Shown: positions 17,598-27,488, counted from the first letter of the stretch. The stretch is DNA of 64,000 nt from Meridianimarinicoccus zhengii (GCF_003254465.1 NZ_QDFI01000001.1:62001-126000), one strand, 5' to 3'. The notes: generated by a model not told the origin, from the sequence alone. Numbers and translations: made by a program.

Positions 17598-18769
17598 CCT
17601 TCAGCCGCTGTTGCCCTGCGCGGGTTGCGGGCGCGTTCGCTTTCGGATTTCAGCTGCCCGCAGGCGGCCATGATGTCCTCGCCCCGCGGGGTGCGGATGG
17701 GGCTGGCATACCCGGCCTTGTAGATGATGTCGGCGAAGGCGCGGATGCGGTTGTTCGACGACCGCGTGTAGGGCGCGCCGGGCCATTCGTTGAAGGGGAT
17801 CAGGTTGATCTTGGCCGGGATGCCCTCGATCAGTTTCACCAACCGCCGCGCATCCTCGTCGCTGTCGTTCACGCCGTGCAGCATCACATACTCGAACGTG
17901 ATCCGCTCCGAATTGCTCAGCCGGGGATAGGCGCGCAGGGCGTCCAGCAGCGTCTCGATATTCCAGCGCTTGTTGATCGGCACCAACCGGTCGCGCACCT
18001 CGTCGGTGGTGGCGTGGAAGGACACGGCCAGCAGGCAGCCGATTTCTTCCGCGCAGCGGGCGATTTCCGGCACCACGCCGCTGGTGGACAGGGTGATCCG
18101 GCGGCGTGACAGGCTGATGCCCTCCGGGTCCATGGCGATCTTCATGGCGTCGCGCACCGCGTCGAAGTTATAGAGCGGCTCGCCCATGCCCATCAGCACG
18201 ATATTCGACAGTAGCCGGGTTTCGTCCTTGGGATTGCGCCCCGGCAGTGGCCATTCGCCCAGATCGTCGCGCGCCAGCATGACCTGGCCGACGATTTCCG
18301 CCGCGGTCAGGTTGCGCACCAGCCGCTGGGTGCCCGTGTGGCAGAACGAACAGGTCAGCGTGCAGCCCACCTGGGAGGAAATGCAGAGCGTGCCACGGTC
18401 TTCTTCGGGGATGTAGACGGTTTCGACCTCGTGCCCGCCTGCGATGCGGACAAGGTACTTGCGGGTGCCGTCGCTGCTGATCTCGCGCCGGACGATCTCG
18501 GGGATCTCGATGGTGAAGTTCTCGGCCAGAAGCACACGATACGGCTTGGCGAGGTTGGTCATCGCGTCGAAGTCGCGCACACCCTTCTGGTAGATCCACT
18601 GCCAGACCTGCCCCGCGCGCATCTTCGCCTGCCGTTCGGGCGTGCCCGCGGCGATCAGCGCGTCGCGCAGCGCGTCGCGTGTCAAACCGACAAGGTTCTG
18701 CCGCGCGCCATCGGGCAGCTTGCGGGGGATGGTCAGAACATCCTGCGTGATGGGCGATGTGGCAGTCAT
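17558..18769 (-). CDS. rlmN: Dual-specificity RNA methyltransferase RlmN
   Basis: The 403-residue radical-SAM enzyme has the CTLTCSFC cluster motif (CxxxCxxC), the GMGEPLYN segment, and the RlmN-specific resolving cysteine in the C-terminal IMAACGQL. It methylates C2 of A2503 in 23S rRNA and A37 in some tRNAs. The start is set at the ATG at 18769 (MTATSP), although no strong ribosome-binding site is seen; an ATG 17 codons upstream is possible. The C-terminal tail after CGQL is about 25 residues and overlaps the 3' end of the caspase gene on the other strand. Confidence 0.95.
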   Translation of the reverse strand: MTATSPITQDVLTIPRKLPDGARQNLVGLTRDALRDALIAAGTPERQAKMRAGQVWQWIYQKGVRDFDAMTNLAKPYRVLLAENFTIEIPEIVRREISSDGTRKYLVRIAGGHEVETVYIPEEDRGTLCISSQVGCTLTCSFCHTGTQRLVRNLTAAEIVGQVMLARDDLGEWPLPGRNPKDETRLLSNIVLMGMGEPLYNFDAVRDAMKIAMDPEGISLSRRRITLSTSGVVPEIARCAEEIGCLLAVSFHATTDEVRDRLVPINKRWNIETLLDALRAYPRLSNSERITFEYVMLHGVNDSDEDARRLVKLIEGIPAKINLIPFNEWPGAPYTRSSNNRIRAFADIIYKAGYASPIRTPRGEDIMAACGQLKSESERARNPRRATAAEGYSSAGTGPVKSL

Positions 18770-18968
18770 CGGGAGACTCGCATGCAGGGGGCGGAAAATC
18801 GAACGCTGGTCATACAGCATTCCGCGGGTTGTGGAAACACCCGTGGTGGTCCCTTCGCGCGCGGGTTTGCGCGGCGTGCGTTAACCTTATTGCATTGAAT
18901 CATTAGGGATTCTCCGAAGAGCTGGGATAGGAACGGTGCAAGACGCTTAAAAATTTCAGGAGTGACCC

Positions 18969-19637
18969 ATGAAAACCTATTCCATTGCCGCCTTCGCCGC
19001 TGCCCTGCTGGTATCGGGCGCGGCCCAGGCAGCCATTCTCGATTTCGAGACCGGCTATTCCGCGGACAAGACCGCGATCGTCGGGGACGAGTTCGAGGCC
19101 GCGTTCGGCGTGACCTTTTCCAGCACATTCGGCGTGAACATCGTCAAGGTGGGCGGACCGACCAACGGTTTCGTGCCGAACGATACGCCGGTTCCCGCCG
19201 ATGCCTTCGGCGACTTCTTCCTGACCTCGAACTTCAGCAAGATCACGGACCTGTCCATCTCCTACACGACGGCCGTCGCAGAAGCGTCGTTCGACGTGGC
19301 CGATATCGACGGGTCGGGCAGCCAGCTCGAGGAGTTCACCTTCACCGCGCTGGATGCGGACGACAATGTGCTCGCCACGCGGACGGTCAATGGCAATGAT
19401 GCCGACGCAGGCGATGCCGTGGTGACCCGGATCGGATTCAGCGGACTGTCCGGGCTGATCTCGAAGATCGACATCACCGGCACGACCGCGGGTGGCACGC
19501 GCGACATCGGGATCGCCTTCGACAACTTCAACACCGATTTCGACACGACCACCCCGGTTCCGCTGCCCGCAGGGCTGCCGCTGGCGGCCGCGGCCTTCGG
19601 TGCGCTGGGTCTGCTGCGAGCGCGCCGCAAGGCCTGA
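18969..19637 (+). CDS. Secreted protein with a VPLPA-type C-terminal sorting signal
   Basis: The 222-residue protein has an N-terminal signal peptide (SIAAFAAALLVSGAAQAA). A beta-rich, Asp-rich and Cys-free body follows, and then the C-terminal tripartite signal VPLPAGLPLAAAAFGALGLL ending in RARRKA. This is the VPLPA variant of PEP-CTERM, a putative exosortase/rhombosortase-type target common in Rhodobacterales. The body resembles extracellular beta-sandwich proteins but no specific function is recognised. The gene stands alone, with a ribosome-binding site CAGGAG before the ATG and a strong terminator 25 bases after the stop. No sortase gene is in the window. Confidence 0.85.
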   Translation: MKTYSIAAFAAALLVSGAAQAAILDFETGYSADKTAIVGDEFEAAFGVTFSSTFGVNIVKVGGPTNGFVPNDTPVPADAFGDFFLTSNFSKITDLSISYTTAVAEASFDVADIDGSGSQLEEFTFTALDADDNVLATRTVNGNDADAGDAVVTRIGFSGLSGLISKIDITGTTAGGTRDIGIAFDNFNTDFDTTTPVPLPAGLPLAAAAFGALGLLRARRKA

Positions 19638-19662
19638 TCGCATCGGACATCGAAACAATGGA

Positions 19663-19691
19663 GGGGCGCCAGTACACTGGCGCCCCTTTTT
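19663..19691 (+). terminator. Rho-independent terminator of the VPLPA-CTERM gene
   Basis: GGGGCGCCAGT (19663-19673) pairs perfectly with ACTGGCGCCCC (19676-19686), directly followed by TTTTT (19687-19691). It is the clearest intrinsic terminator in the window and may also slow transcription arriving from the convergent IalB-like gene, which ends at 19694. Confidence 0.9.
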
Positions 19692-19693
19692 CG

Positions 19694-20224
19694 TCAGGAA
19701 CCGCAGCGTTGCAACGCGTCCTCGTAGGCAGCGGTAAAGCCCATCAGGGAAAACGTGTCGGTCGTGGTCGTGCCGCGCGACGACAGGCCGACCACCTTCG
19801 CCTCCACGCCGCGTTTCATGGCGGTGGCGATGCGGCGGTCGTCTTCGGGCGATGCCGCCCAGGCGATCTCTCCATCCGTGAACAGCTCGAACTCGCTGTC
19901 GCCCACGGTCAGCGACACGGAAGACCCATCGGCGAACGGATAGCCGCCCATGAAGGACACCTCGCCAAGCTGGTCCGATTCCGGCCAGAACGACACGAAC
20001 ATGTAGATATCGCCCCGCGTCACCGCGACGACGCGCCCGTCCTGGGTGTTCACGACCTGCTTCGGGGCCGATACGACCCAGCATTGTTTCGGGCTGTCCT
20101 CGACGAAGACGCTCCAGTCGGTGTTTGCGGCGACCTTGTTGGCCGTGTCCTGCGCTGTCGCGGGCGTGCATGCGATGCCGGTTGCCAATGCGATTGCGAA
20201 GAATGTGGTGACCTTGCGTGCCAT
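19694..20224 (-). CDS. Invasion-associated locus B (IalB)-like periplasmic protein
   Basis: The 176-residue protein has a signal peptide (VTTFFAIALATGIACTPATA) and a body resembling IalB/YP_invasion-associated proteins. These features include DWSVFVEDSPKQCWVVSAPK near the start, a SVSLTVGDSEFELFTDGEIAW strand run, and a conserved cysteine near each end that could form a disulfide. Family members are periplasmic and their biochemical role is unknown. The ATG at 20224 (MARKV) is chosen because it places the signal peptide at the N terminus. It is convergent with the VPLPA-CTERM gene. Confidence 0.7.
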   Translation of the reverse strand: MARKVTTFFAIALATGIACTPATAQDTANKVAANTDWSVFVEDSPKQCWVVSAPKQVVNTQDGRVVAVTRGDIYMFVSFWPESDQLGEVSFMGGYPFADGSSVSLTVGDSEFELFTDGEIAWAASPEDDRRIATAMKRGVEAKVVGLSSRGTTTTDTFSLMGFTAAYEDALQRCGS

Positions 20225-20378
20225 GTCGCGCCATGCCTCCATGATGACTGCTTCGATTGTCCACCGCCCACCATGTGTCCCGGTGATGCGTCGGGATGAA
20301 ACCTCGGCTTCAAACTAGGCAAAATGCCGCCCCGCCGAAAGGGGAAACCGGGCACCCGGCAGGATCGTGAACAGCGTG

Positions 20379-21254
20379 TCAGGCGGCGAAGTCGTCGCTC
20401 GAATAGCCTTGCAGGTACAGCAACGCCGTCAGGTCGCCGTGATTGACCCGGATATCGCAGGCGGCCTGAACGCTTGGCTTGGCATGGAGCGCCACGCCCG
20501 TGCCCGCCGCGCCCAGCATCCCGAGATCGTTGGCCCCGTCGCCCACCGCGATCACATCGGCGGGCGCGATCCCGATCCGCGCGGTGATCTCGTGCAGCGC
20601 CGCGACCTTGGCATCCCGCCCGAGGATCGGATCGGCCACGGTGCCGGTCAGCTTTCCCTCCGCCATCAGGAGCGTGTTGGCCCGGTGTTCGTCAAAACCC
20701 AGTGCCGCTGCGACCGCGCCGGTGAAGGCCGTGAACCCGCCCGAGACGAGTGCCGCATGGCCGCCGCGTGCCTTCATCGTCGCCACCAGGGCGCGCCCGC
20801 CGGGCATATGCGTGATCCGTTCGGCCAGCACCCGGTCGATCACCCCCGCGTCCAGTCCCTCCAACAGCGCCACCCGTTCGCGCAACGCGTCCTCGAAATC
20901 CAGCTCGCCGTTCATCGCGCGGGCGGTCACGGCGCGGACATGATCGCCCACGCCCGCGACCTCGGCCAGCTCGTCGATGCATTCCTGCCGGATCATCGTG
21001 CTGTCCATGTCCGCAAGCAGCATCCGCTTCGCGCGCGCTTCTGCCGGTTGCAGCGCCATGTCGATGCCGCGCGCCTGCAGATCGCCCCAGACCTGCCAGA
21101 AATTATCGGGCCGGTCGGGGACCATGAATTCGACCGCCACGCGGGGATCGAGCCAGCGCAGTGCCGTGCCGCCCCACGCGCTGCGCAACGCCTCGGCGGT
21201 CTCGCGGTCCAGGACGGATGTGGCGGGGCTGGTCAGAAGCGTGACGGCGAACAT
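20379..21254 (-). CDS. serB: Phosphoserine phosphatase SerB
   Basis: The 291-residue protein has an N-terminal ACT-like region and a C-terminal HAD phosphatase: LLADMDSTMI (nucleophile and acid Asp), LVSGGFTAFTG and GDGANDLGML. It hydrolyses O-phosphoserine in the last step of serine synthesis. The ATG at 21254 (MFAVTLL) is chosen; the frame continues open upstream through the divergent aldehyde dehydrogenase gene, which is noise. The 129-base divergent gap probably contains both promoters. Confidence 0.95.
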   Translation of the reverse strand: MFAVTLLTSPATSVLDRETAEALRSAWGGTALRWLDPRVAVEFMVPDRPDNFWQVWGDLQARGIDMALQPAEARAKRMLLADMDSTMIRQECIDELAEVAGVGDHVRAVTARAMNGELDFEDALRERVALLEGLDAGVIDRVLAERITHMPGGRALVATMKARGGHAALVSGGFTAFTGAVAAALGFDEHRANTLLMAEGKLTGTVADPILGRDAKVAALHEITARIGIAPADVIAVGDGANDLGMLGAAGTGVALHAKPSVQAACDIRVNHGDLTALLYLQGYSSDDFAA

Positions 21255-21383
21255 CGGTGTCCTCGTGTCGGGGTCGGCCTGCGCCGTGGTGTAAACCATG
21301 CAGGCGCCGCCAAGACCAGAGCCGCGATTGACCGCACCCGCCAAAGCGCCCACAACGCGCGGGCCGAAGTCACAGGTGCCGCC

Positions 21384-22835
21384 ATGTCCGAACCCGCCCA
21401 TGCCCTTGCCGATGCCCCGTCGATGCTGATCGCGGGCCGGTGGGAGGCGCCTGCCGGGGGCACCCGGATACCGCGTGTCGATCCCGCGACCGAAGACCCG
21501 CGCGCGCCGGTCATCCCCGCCAGTCCCGACCAGGTGGCCCGTGCCGTCGCCGCGGCGGCCGGGTCCGGGTGGCAGGCGGCGTCGCGTGACGACCGGCTGG
21601 CCGCGCTCGACCGTCTTGGGGCCGCACTTGCTGCACGGGCCGAGGCGCTGGCACAGGTGATCTCGGCCGAGATCGGCGCGCCCATCGATTTCGCGCGCTC
21701 TGGGCAGGTCGCGGCTGCACTCGGCCATCTGACCGCCACGCGCGATGCGCTGGCCGCCGCGCCCGACGACACCCACGCCCCCGGCCAGCCCGATCACCGC
21801 GTGCGGTACGAACCGGCAGGGGTCGCGGCGCTGATCACGCCGTGGAACTGGCCGCTGAACCAGGTCGCACTGAAGGTCGGCGCGGCGCTGGCGGCGGGCT
21901 GCCCGATGGTGCTGAAACCGTCGGAATTGGGGGCGGATACCGCGGCGGTGTTTGCCGACGCGATGCAGGATGCCGACCTGCCGCCCGGCACCTTCAACCT
22001 GCTGCAGGGCGGGGCGGATGTGGGCGCGGCGCTTGTGGCCGATCCGCGCGTCGCCGTGATCTCCTTCACCGGCTCCACCCGCGCGGGCCAGTCAATCGCG
22101 TCTGCTGCCGCCATCGGGTTCCGCCGCACGGTGCTGGAACTGGGCGGCAAGTCGCCGAATGTCGTCTTCGCCGATTGCGATCTCGACCGGGCGATCCGAC
22201 AGGGGCTGGCGCATTGCTTCCGCAATAACGGGCAGTCCTGCAATGCCGCCGCGCGCATGCTGGTGGAACGATCAGTGTATGAGGACGCGGTCGCGCTTGC
22301 GGCGGACCTTGCCGCCGCTTGGCCTGTAGATGCGCCCGGCCGGTCCGGTGCGCATCTGGGCCCGCAGGTCAGCGCCGTACAGTTCGCCCATGTGCAGGAC
22401 CTGATCGACAGCGGTGTGGCGCAGGGCGCGCGGCTGGTGGCGGGCGGTCGCGGGCGTGCACCGGGTTTCACGCGCGGCTTCTATTCGCGCCCGACGGTCT
22501 TCGCCGACATGACCCCGGCCATGCGTGTCTGGCGGGAGGAGATCTTCGGCCCCGTCCTGACCATGACCCCGTTCGAGGACGAAGCGCACGCGATCGCCCT
22601 TGCCAACGACAGTGCCTACGGGCTGGCGGGGTATGTCCAGACCGGCGATTCAGCGCGTGCCGACCGGGTGGCACGGGCCTTGCGGGTGGGCATGGTGCAG
22701 ATCAATGGCCAGAGCCGCATCGCGGGCGCGCCCTTCGGCGGGGTCAAGGGGTCTGGCATGGGCCGCGAAGCCGGGCTGTGGGGCATCCGTGCGTTTCAGG
22801 ATATCAAGTCGATCTCGGGTGCGGCGCTGGTCTGA
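21384..22835 (+). CDS. NAD(P)-dependent aldehyde dehydrogenase
   Basis: The 483-residue protein is a complete class 3-like aldehyde dehydrogenase. It has the TPWNWPLNQVALKVGAALAA cofactor region, FTGSTRAGQ, the general-base Glu in LELGGKSPN, the nucleophilic Cys in NNGQSCNAA and EEIFGPVLT. It oxidises an aldehyde to the acid; the substrate cannot be fixed from sequence. The start at 21384 (MSEPAHALAD) is preferred over the long open frame upstream that overlaps serB. Confidence 0.92.
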   Translation: MSEPAHALADAPSMLIAGRWEAPAGGTRIPRVDPATEDPRAPVIPASPDQVARAVAAAAGSGWQAASRDDRLAALDRLGAALAARAEALAQVISAEIGAPIDFARSGQVAAALGHLTATRDALAAAPDDTHAPGQPDHRVRYEPAGVAALITPWNWPLNQVALKVGAALAAGCPMVLKPSELGADTAAVFADAMQDADLPPGTFNLLQGGADVGAALVADPRVAVISFTGSTRAGQSIASAAAIGFRRTVLELGGKSPNVVFADCDLDRAIRQGLAHCFRNNGQSCNAAARMLVERSVYEDAVALAADLAAAWPVDAPGRSGAHLGPQVSAVQFAHVQDLIDSGVAQGARLVAGGRGRAPGFTRGFYSRPTVFADMTPAMRVWREEIFGPVLTMTPFEDEAHAIALANDSAYGLAGYVQTGDSARADRVARALRVGMVQINGQSRIAGAPFGGVKGSGMGREAGLWGIRAFQDIKSISGAALV

Positions 22836-22923
22836 CAAAAACGCACACTTCCCGCGTGTTTCCGCCCCTATGTGAATCTGCGTGGCTGGGTTAACGTCTT
22901 CCATACATCAGAGGGAGCGTGGC

Positions 22924-23220
22924 ATGACCATATCGGCCGACCAGATCCACCGCGAACAGGGCGACAGCAAGGGTCGCTACGTCTTTACCGCCGACGGCCA
23001 CACGGCCGAGATGACCTATTCCCGGCTGGGGGCCACGCGCATCATCATCGATCACACGGAAGTGCCCGACGCGTTCCGCGGGCAGGGCGTGGGCGCGGCG
23101 CTCGTCGCGCGGGCCGTCGCCGACGCCCGGACAGAGGGGGTGAAGATCACGCCGCTTTGCCCGTTCGCCGCGGCGCAGTTCCGCCGCCACCCCGACTGGC
23201 ACGACGTGCTGGACCGCTGA
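22924..23220 (+). CDS. Small GNAT-family N-acetyltransferase (YjdJ-like)
   Basis: The 98-residue protein is a minimal GNAT fold with the acetyl-CoA loop FRGQGVGAALVARAV and a C-terminal LCPFAAAQFRRHPDWHDV, the pattern of the short YjdJ/YidJ acetyltransferases. A GAGGGAG ribosome-binding site fixes the ATG at 22924. Substrate unknown. The gene is 16 bases upstream of the pirin gene, so the two are likely cotranscribed. Confidence 0.88.
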   Translation: MTISADQIHREQGDSKGRYVFTADGHTAEMTYSRLGATRIIIDHTEVPDAFRGQGVGAALVARAVADARTEGVKITPLCPFAAAQFRRHPDWHDVLDR

Positions 23221-23236
23221 CAGGAAAGGACAGGCC

Positions 23237-24172
23237 ATGAGCTGGAACCCCGCGCTCGACCCCCATTGCCCCATCGGCGACGAAGCCGACGCCATCGAAA
23301 CCGTCATCGTGCCGCGCGCCCGCGACATCGGCGGGTTCGAGGTGCGCCGCGCCCTGCCTGCGCCCCGCCGCCAGATGGTCGGGCCGTTCATCTTCTTCGA
23401 CCAGATGGGCCCAGCTGAGTTCCTGACCGGGCAGGGCATCGACGTGCGCCCGCATCCGCATATCGGGCTGGCGACCGTGACCTACCTGCTGCGGGGCGAA
23501 TTCCAACACCGCGACAGCCTCGGCACCGACCAGATGATCCATCCCGGCGCGGTCAACTGGATGGTGGCGGGCAATGGCGTCACCCATTCCGAACGCACGA
23601 GTGCGGCGACGCGGGCGAACCCGTCGAGCCTCTACGGTATCCAGACCTGGGTGGCGCTGCCCGAATGGGCGGAGGATGCGGGCGCGAGCTTCGAACACCA
23701 CCCCAAGGATGCGCTGCCCATGCTGGAGGGCGAGGGCAAGACTGTTCGCCTGATCCTTGGCAATGCATGGGGCGAAACGGCCCCCGCGAAGGTGTTCTCG
23801 GAAACCTTCTACGCCGATGCCGTGCTGGCGCCGGGTGCCGCCATCCCGCTGCCCGACAACCACGAAGACCGCGGTGTCTATGTCATCGAAGGCGCCATCA
23901 CCGTGGCCGGGCAGGATTTCACCGCCGGGCAGATGATGGTCTTCCGCCCGGGCGACCGCCTGTCGCTGGCCGCCGGACCGCAGGGCGCGCGGCTGATCCT
24001 GCTCGGTGGGGCGACGCTGGGCGGGCCGCGCCATATCTGGTGGAACTTCGTCGCGTCCTCCCGCGACCGGATCGACGCCGCGAAAGAGGCATGGAAGGCC
24101 GGGGACTGGGCCCATGGGCGTTTCAGCCTGCCGCCGGGCGACGATGCGGAGTTCATCCCCGCGCCGGATTAA
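23237..24172 (+). CDS. Pirin-family protein
   Basis: The 311-residue bicupin has the pirin N-terminal metal site, seen in RPHPHIGLATVTYLLRGEFQ and WMVAGNGVTHSERT, and a C-terminal pirin domain (RGVYVIEGAITVAGQ; LILLGGATLGGPRHIWWNFV). Pirins are iron-binding proteins; some have quercetinase activity or regulate enzymes such as pyruvate dehydrogenase. The end overlaps the end of convergent mutY by four bases. Confidence 0.93.
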   Translation: MSWNPALDPHCPIGDEADAIETVIVPRARDIGGFEVRRALPAPRRQMVGPFIFFDQMGPAEFLTGQGIDVRPHPHIGLATVTYLLRGEFQHRDSLGTDQMIHPGAVNWMVAGNGVTHSERTSAATRANPSSLYGIQTWVALPEWAEDAGASFEHHPKDALPMLEGEGKTVRLILGNAWGETAPAKVFSETFYADAVLAPGAAIPLPDNHEDRGVYVIEGAITVAGQDFTAGQMMVFRPGDRLSLAAGPQGARLILLGGATLGGPRHIWWNFVASSRDRIDAAKEAWKAGDWAHGRFSLPPGDDAEFIPAPD

Positions 24173-25236
24173 TCCTGACAGACCGCGCCCCGCGCCATGT
24201 CGAATGCCTTGCGCATCACCGTGGGCAGATCGGCAGGCCGGAAATCCTGCGCCGGGACGAACCGGCCTTGCGCCGGTTCCTCCCCCGTCGCCACGTGCGC
24301 CACGCGCAGTGTCAGGGTCAGCTCGAAATGGGTGAAGATATGGCGCACGGTTGCGTCCAACTCGTGCCAGTCCGCTTCCAGTGGCGGACGGTGGTCGGGC
24401 ACCTCCTCGGCCCAACCGCTGCCGGGCCAGCCCAGCATCCCGCCCAGCAGCCCCGTGTCGGGCCGGGTTTCCAGCAGCCATGCGCCATCGTGGCGCCGCG
24501 CGATGTAGACCACGCCCCGCCGCTTCGGCTTGGCCACCTTCGGCGCCTTGCGCGGCAGGTCCGTCGCAGTGCCCGCGATCCGCGCAGCACAAAGGTCACG
24601 CAGAGGACAGATGCCGCAGGCGGGGTTGCGCGGCGCGCAGATCGTGGCGCCCAGGTCCATCACCGCCTGCGCGTGGCAACCGGGCCGATCATCGGGCGTC
24701 AGCCGTGCAGCAAGAGCCTTGAGCGCGGGCTTCGACCTTGGCAGCGGGTCGTGAAGGTCGAAGAGCCGCGCCATGACCCGTTCCACGTTGCCGTCCATCA
24801 CCACCGCGGGCCGATCGAAGGCGATGGCCGAGATGGCCGCGGCGGTGTAGGGTCCGATGCCCGGAAGGGCGCGCAACCCGTCCTCGGTCTCGGGAAACAC
24901 GCCGTCCAGATCGTGCGCCACCACGCGCGCGCATTTCAGCAGGTTACGCGCGCGGGCATAGTAGCCCAGCCCCGCCCAGGCCCCCATCACGTCGGCGTCT
25001 TCCGCTGCTGCCAGTGCTGCCACGTCGGGCCAGCGCGCCGTGAAGGCCGCAAAATAGCCGCGCACCGCCGCGACGGTCGTCTGTTGCAGCATCACCTCGG
25101 ACAGCCACACCCGGTAGGGGTCAGGCCGCACGCCCGCGCGGGCCAGCGCGGGCGGCACACGCCACGGCAGATCCCGTGCGTGTCTGTCGTACCAGTCGCG
25201 CAGCAGCGCCGGGGCCAGATCGGCCGGATCACGCAA
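24169..25236 (-). CDS. mutY: A/G-specific adenine glycosylase MutY
   Basis: The 355-residue protein has the EVMLQQTTV catalytic-Glu segment, the helix-hairpin-helix ALPGIGPYTAAAI with the following catalytic Asp (VMDGNVERV), the 4Fe-4S ligands CAPRNPACGICPLRDLC (Cx6Cx2Cx5C), and a C-terminal NUDIX-like domain that recognises 8-oxoguanine. It removes adenine mispaired with 8-oxoG. It is divergent from the DciA-like gene across an 84-base gap. Confidence 0.97.
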   Translation of the reverse strand: MRDPADLAPALLRDWYDRHARDLPWRVPPALARAGVRPDPYRVWLSEVMLQQTTVAAVRGYFAAFTARWPDVAALAAAEDADVMGAWAGLGYYARARNLLKCARVVAHDLDGVFPETEDGLRALPGIGPYTAAAISAIAFDRPAVVMDGNVERVMARLFDLHDPLPRSKPALKALAARLTPDDRPGCHAQAVMDLGATICAPRNPACGICPLRDLCAARIAGTATDLPRKAPKVAKPKRRGVVYIARRHDGAWLLETRPDTGLLGGMLGWPGSGWAEEVPDHRPPLEADWHELDATVRHIFTHFELTLTLRVAHVATGEEPAQGRFVPAQDFRPADLPTVMRKAFDMARGAVCQD

Positions 25237-25320
25237 GATTTAAGTTCCCGTTCAACATTTCACTGGTCCCCGCGTGGTGCTGAGATAGGGTACGGTCCAA
25301 AGAAGGACACCGCGCACCCG

Positions 25321-25842
25321 ATGGCCAACCCGCCCTACACCAGCCCCCGTCCCAAGCGCCGCGCCCGCGGTTTCGCGCAGGCAGGCGGGCTCGTGCAAGC
25401 CCAGATCCGAAAGGCGGGCGAGGCACGGGGCTTTGCCGTCAGTCGCCTTCTGACCCATTGGACCGAAGTCGTTGGCACGGACATCGCGCGCCTGTGCCGC
25501 CCGGTGCGGATCAATTACGGCAAGGGCGGTATCGGCGCCACGCTGACGGTGCTGGCGCGTGGGGCGGCGGGGCCGATCCTGCAGGCGCAGCTGCCCGATA
25601 TCCGCGCGCGGGTGAACGCCTGCTATGGCTACAACGCGGTCGCGCAGATCCGCATCACCCAGACCGCCGCGGACGGCTTCGCCGAACCGCAGGCCGGATG
25701 GGGAGGACAACCCGCGGCCCGCCGCCAGCCAGCCCCTGAACATGCAGCCGCCGCTGACGATCTTGCGGATGGCGTGACCGACCCCGACCTGCGGGCCGCC
25801 CTTGCCGGGCTGGGCGCGCGGGTTCTGTCCCGAAAGACCTGA
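25321..25842 (+). CDS. DciA-like DUF721 protein
   Basis: The 173-residue protein carries a DUF721 domain (about residues 20-100: LVQAQIRKAGEARGFAVSRL, WTEVVGTDIARLCRPVRI, LQAQLPDIRARVNACYGYNAV) and an Ala/Pro-rich C-terminal tail. DUF721 is the core of DciA, the ancestral bacterial loader of the DnaB replicative helicase. Its place beside mutY and a dsbA-like gene is the usual alphaproteobacterial setting. Role in helicase loading is inferred from the family. Confidence 0.85.
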   Translation: MANPPYTSPRPKRRARGFAQAGGLVQAQIRKAGEARGFAVSRLLTHWTEVVGTDIARLCRPVRINYGKGGIGATLTVLARGAAGPILQAQLPDIRARVNACYGYNAVAQIRITQTAADGFAEPQAGWGGQPAARRQPAPEHAAAADDLADGVTDPDLRAALAGLGARVLSRKT

Positions 25843-25853
25843 AGGAGATATCC

Positions 25854-26483
25854 ATGCGTAACCTGTTCGCGCCCGTGCTGCCGGCCCTTGTCGCGGCCGC
25901 CCTGGCCGTCATGCCCCTCACAGCCCCCGCGCAGGAAGCGGACGACGCCGCCGTTGCGGAAATGACGCTCGGCGATGCCGCCGCACCCGTCACCTTCGTC
26001 GAATACGCGTCCTTCACCTGCCCCCATTGCGCGACCTTCCACGCCGAAGTGTTTCCCCAGCTCAAGCGCGACTACATCGACACCGGGAAGGTGCATTTCA
26101 TCCACCGCGAGGTGTATTTTGATCGTTACGGGCTGTGGGCCGGGATGGTCGCGCGTTGCGGCGGCGAGATGCGCTATTTCGGCATGGCCGACATGATCTA
26201 CGACCGTCAGCGGGAATGGACCCAGGGCGACGGACCGGCCGCCGTGGCCGAAAACCTGCGCCGGATCGGCCGCACCGCGGGGCTGAGCGACGACCAGCTG
26301 GATGCCTGCCTGACCGATGCCGACAAGGCGCAGGCGCTCGTGGCATGGTACGAAGACAACGCGACGCGCGACGGGGTCCAGGGCACGCCGTCCTTCGTCA
26401 TCGATGGCGAAATGTATTCCAACATGTCCTACGGCGAACTGCGCGCGATCCTCGACGACAAGATCGCCGCCGCCGAGGGCTGA
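25854..26483 (+). CDS. DsbA/DsbG-family periplasmic thiol oxidoreductase
   Basis: The 209-residue protein has a signal peptide ending near the APAQ site and a thioredoxin-fold DsbA domain with active site CPHC in FTCPHCATFHAEVF. The cis-Pro loop is GTPSFVIDGEMY. It should introduce or isomerise disulfides in the periplasm. It begins 11 bases after the DciA-like gene, behind an AAGGAGAT ribosome-binding site. Its stop directly abuts the convergent lpxK stop. Confidence 0.92.
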   Translation: MRNLFAPVLPALVAAALAVMPLTAPAQEADDAAVAEMTLGDAAAPVTFVEYASFTCPHCATFHAEVFPQLKRDYIDTGKVHFIHREVYFDRYGLWAGMVARCGGEMRYFGMADMIYDRQREWTQGDGPAAVAENLRRIGRTAGLSDDQLDACLTDADKAQALVAWYEDNATRDGVQGTPSFVIDGEMYSNMSYGELRAILDDKIAAAEG

Positions 26484-27488
26484 TTAGTCCGGGCGCGCCA
26501 GCAGCCGGTCGAGCGCGGCATCCAGCGGCCCGGTATCGTCGATCCGCAGGCGCACCGGCAGGGTCAGGACCTTCTGACGGAAGGACGCGGGCAGGCGCAC
26601 CGCGTCCTTTTCCGTTGTCACAAGCTGAAGCCCTTTCAGGCGGGCTTCGGATTCCAGTCGCGTCAGAAGGGCGGGCCGCAGCGCCTGGTGGTCCGACAGC
26701 GGCACGGCCTGCACGACATCTGCCCCCAGGCCGCGAAGGGTGGCGAAGAATTTCTCCGGCATCCCGATCCCGGCGAAGGCCAGCGCGCGCAGGCCGTTCC
26801 AGTCCATGCCGGTCTGCAACGGTTGCAGCGCGCCTGTAATCTGCGGGCAAACCACGGCGTTCCCCCATCGCGCGGTGAAATCCGCCTGCGCCATGTGTCC
26901 GCCGATGGACAGCAACAGATCTGCCCGTGCCAGCCCCGTTGCCACGGGTTCGCGCAGCGGACCTGCGGGGATCACCCGGCCATTGCCGAACCCCGTCCCG
27001 GCATCGACCACCACGAGGGCGAGGTCCTGCGCAAGCGCCGGGTTCTGGAACCCGTCATCCATCACGATCACGCTTGCGCCGCCGCCCTGCGCCATGCGCG
27101 CCGCCGCCGCCCTGTCGTGCCCCACGACGACGGGCGCGAAGGCGGCCAGCAGAAGCGGTTCATCGCCCACGTCGTCCGCCGAATGGTGGCGCGGGTCCAC
27201 GGCCACCGGCCCGGTCAGCCGCCCGCCATGGCCGCGCGACACGATGGCCGGGCTTTGCCCGCGCGCCCGCAGACATTCGATCAGCGCGATGACCGTGGGT
27301 GTCTTGCCCGTACCGCCGACATTGATGTTGCCCACGCAGATCACGGGCACGTCCGCCCGCCAGCCCGGCCCCCCGCGCGCCAGCCTGCGCGCGGTGGCTG
27401 CCGCATAAACGGACCCCAACGGGGCGAGCAGCCGTACCGCAAGCCCGGGCCGGTCGGGCGGGTGCGACCAGAAACCGGGCGCCTGCAT
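26484..27488 (-). CDS. lpxK: Tetraacyldisaccharide 4'-kinase LpxK
   Basis: The 334-residue protein has a P-loop in [13 protein letters not shown] and DEPLLLA, DDGFQN and TTEKDAVRL motifs characteristic of LpxK. It phosphorylates the lipid A precursor at the 4' position on the inner membrane, and the N terminus has a short hydrophobic anchor ([15 protein letters not shown]). The ATG at 27488 overlaps the waaA stop by one base (TGATG). Confidence 0.95.
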   Translation of the reverse strand: MQAPGFWSHPPDRPGLAVRLLAPLGSVYAAATARRLARGGPGWRADVPVICVGNINVGGTGKTPTVIALIECLRARGQSPAIVSRGHGGRLTGPVAVDPRHHSADDVGDEPLLLAAFAPVVVGHDRAAAARMAQGGGASVIVMDDGFQNPALAQDLALVVVDAGTGFGNGRVIPAGPLREPVATGLARADLLLSIGGHMAQADFTARWGNAVVCPQITGALQPLQTGMDWNGLRALAFAGIGMPEKFFATLRGLGADVVQAVPLSDHQALRPALLTRLESEARLKGLQLVTTEKDAVRLPASFRQKVLTLPVRLRIDDTGPLDAALDRLLARPD

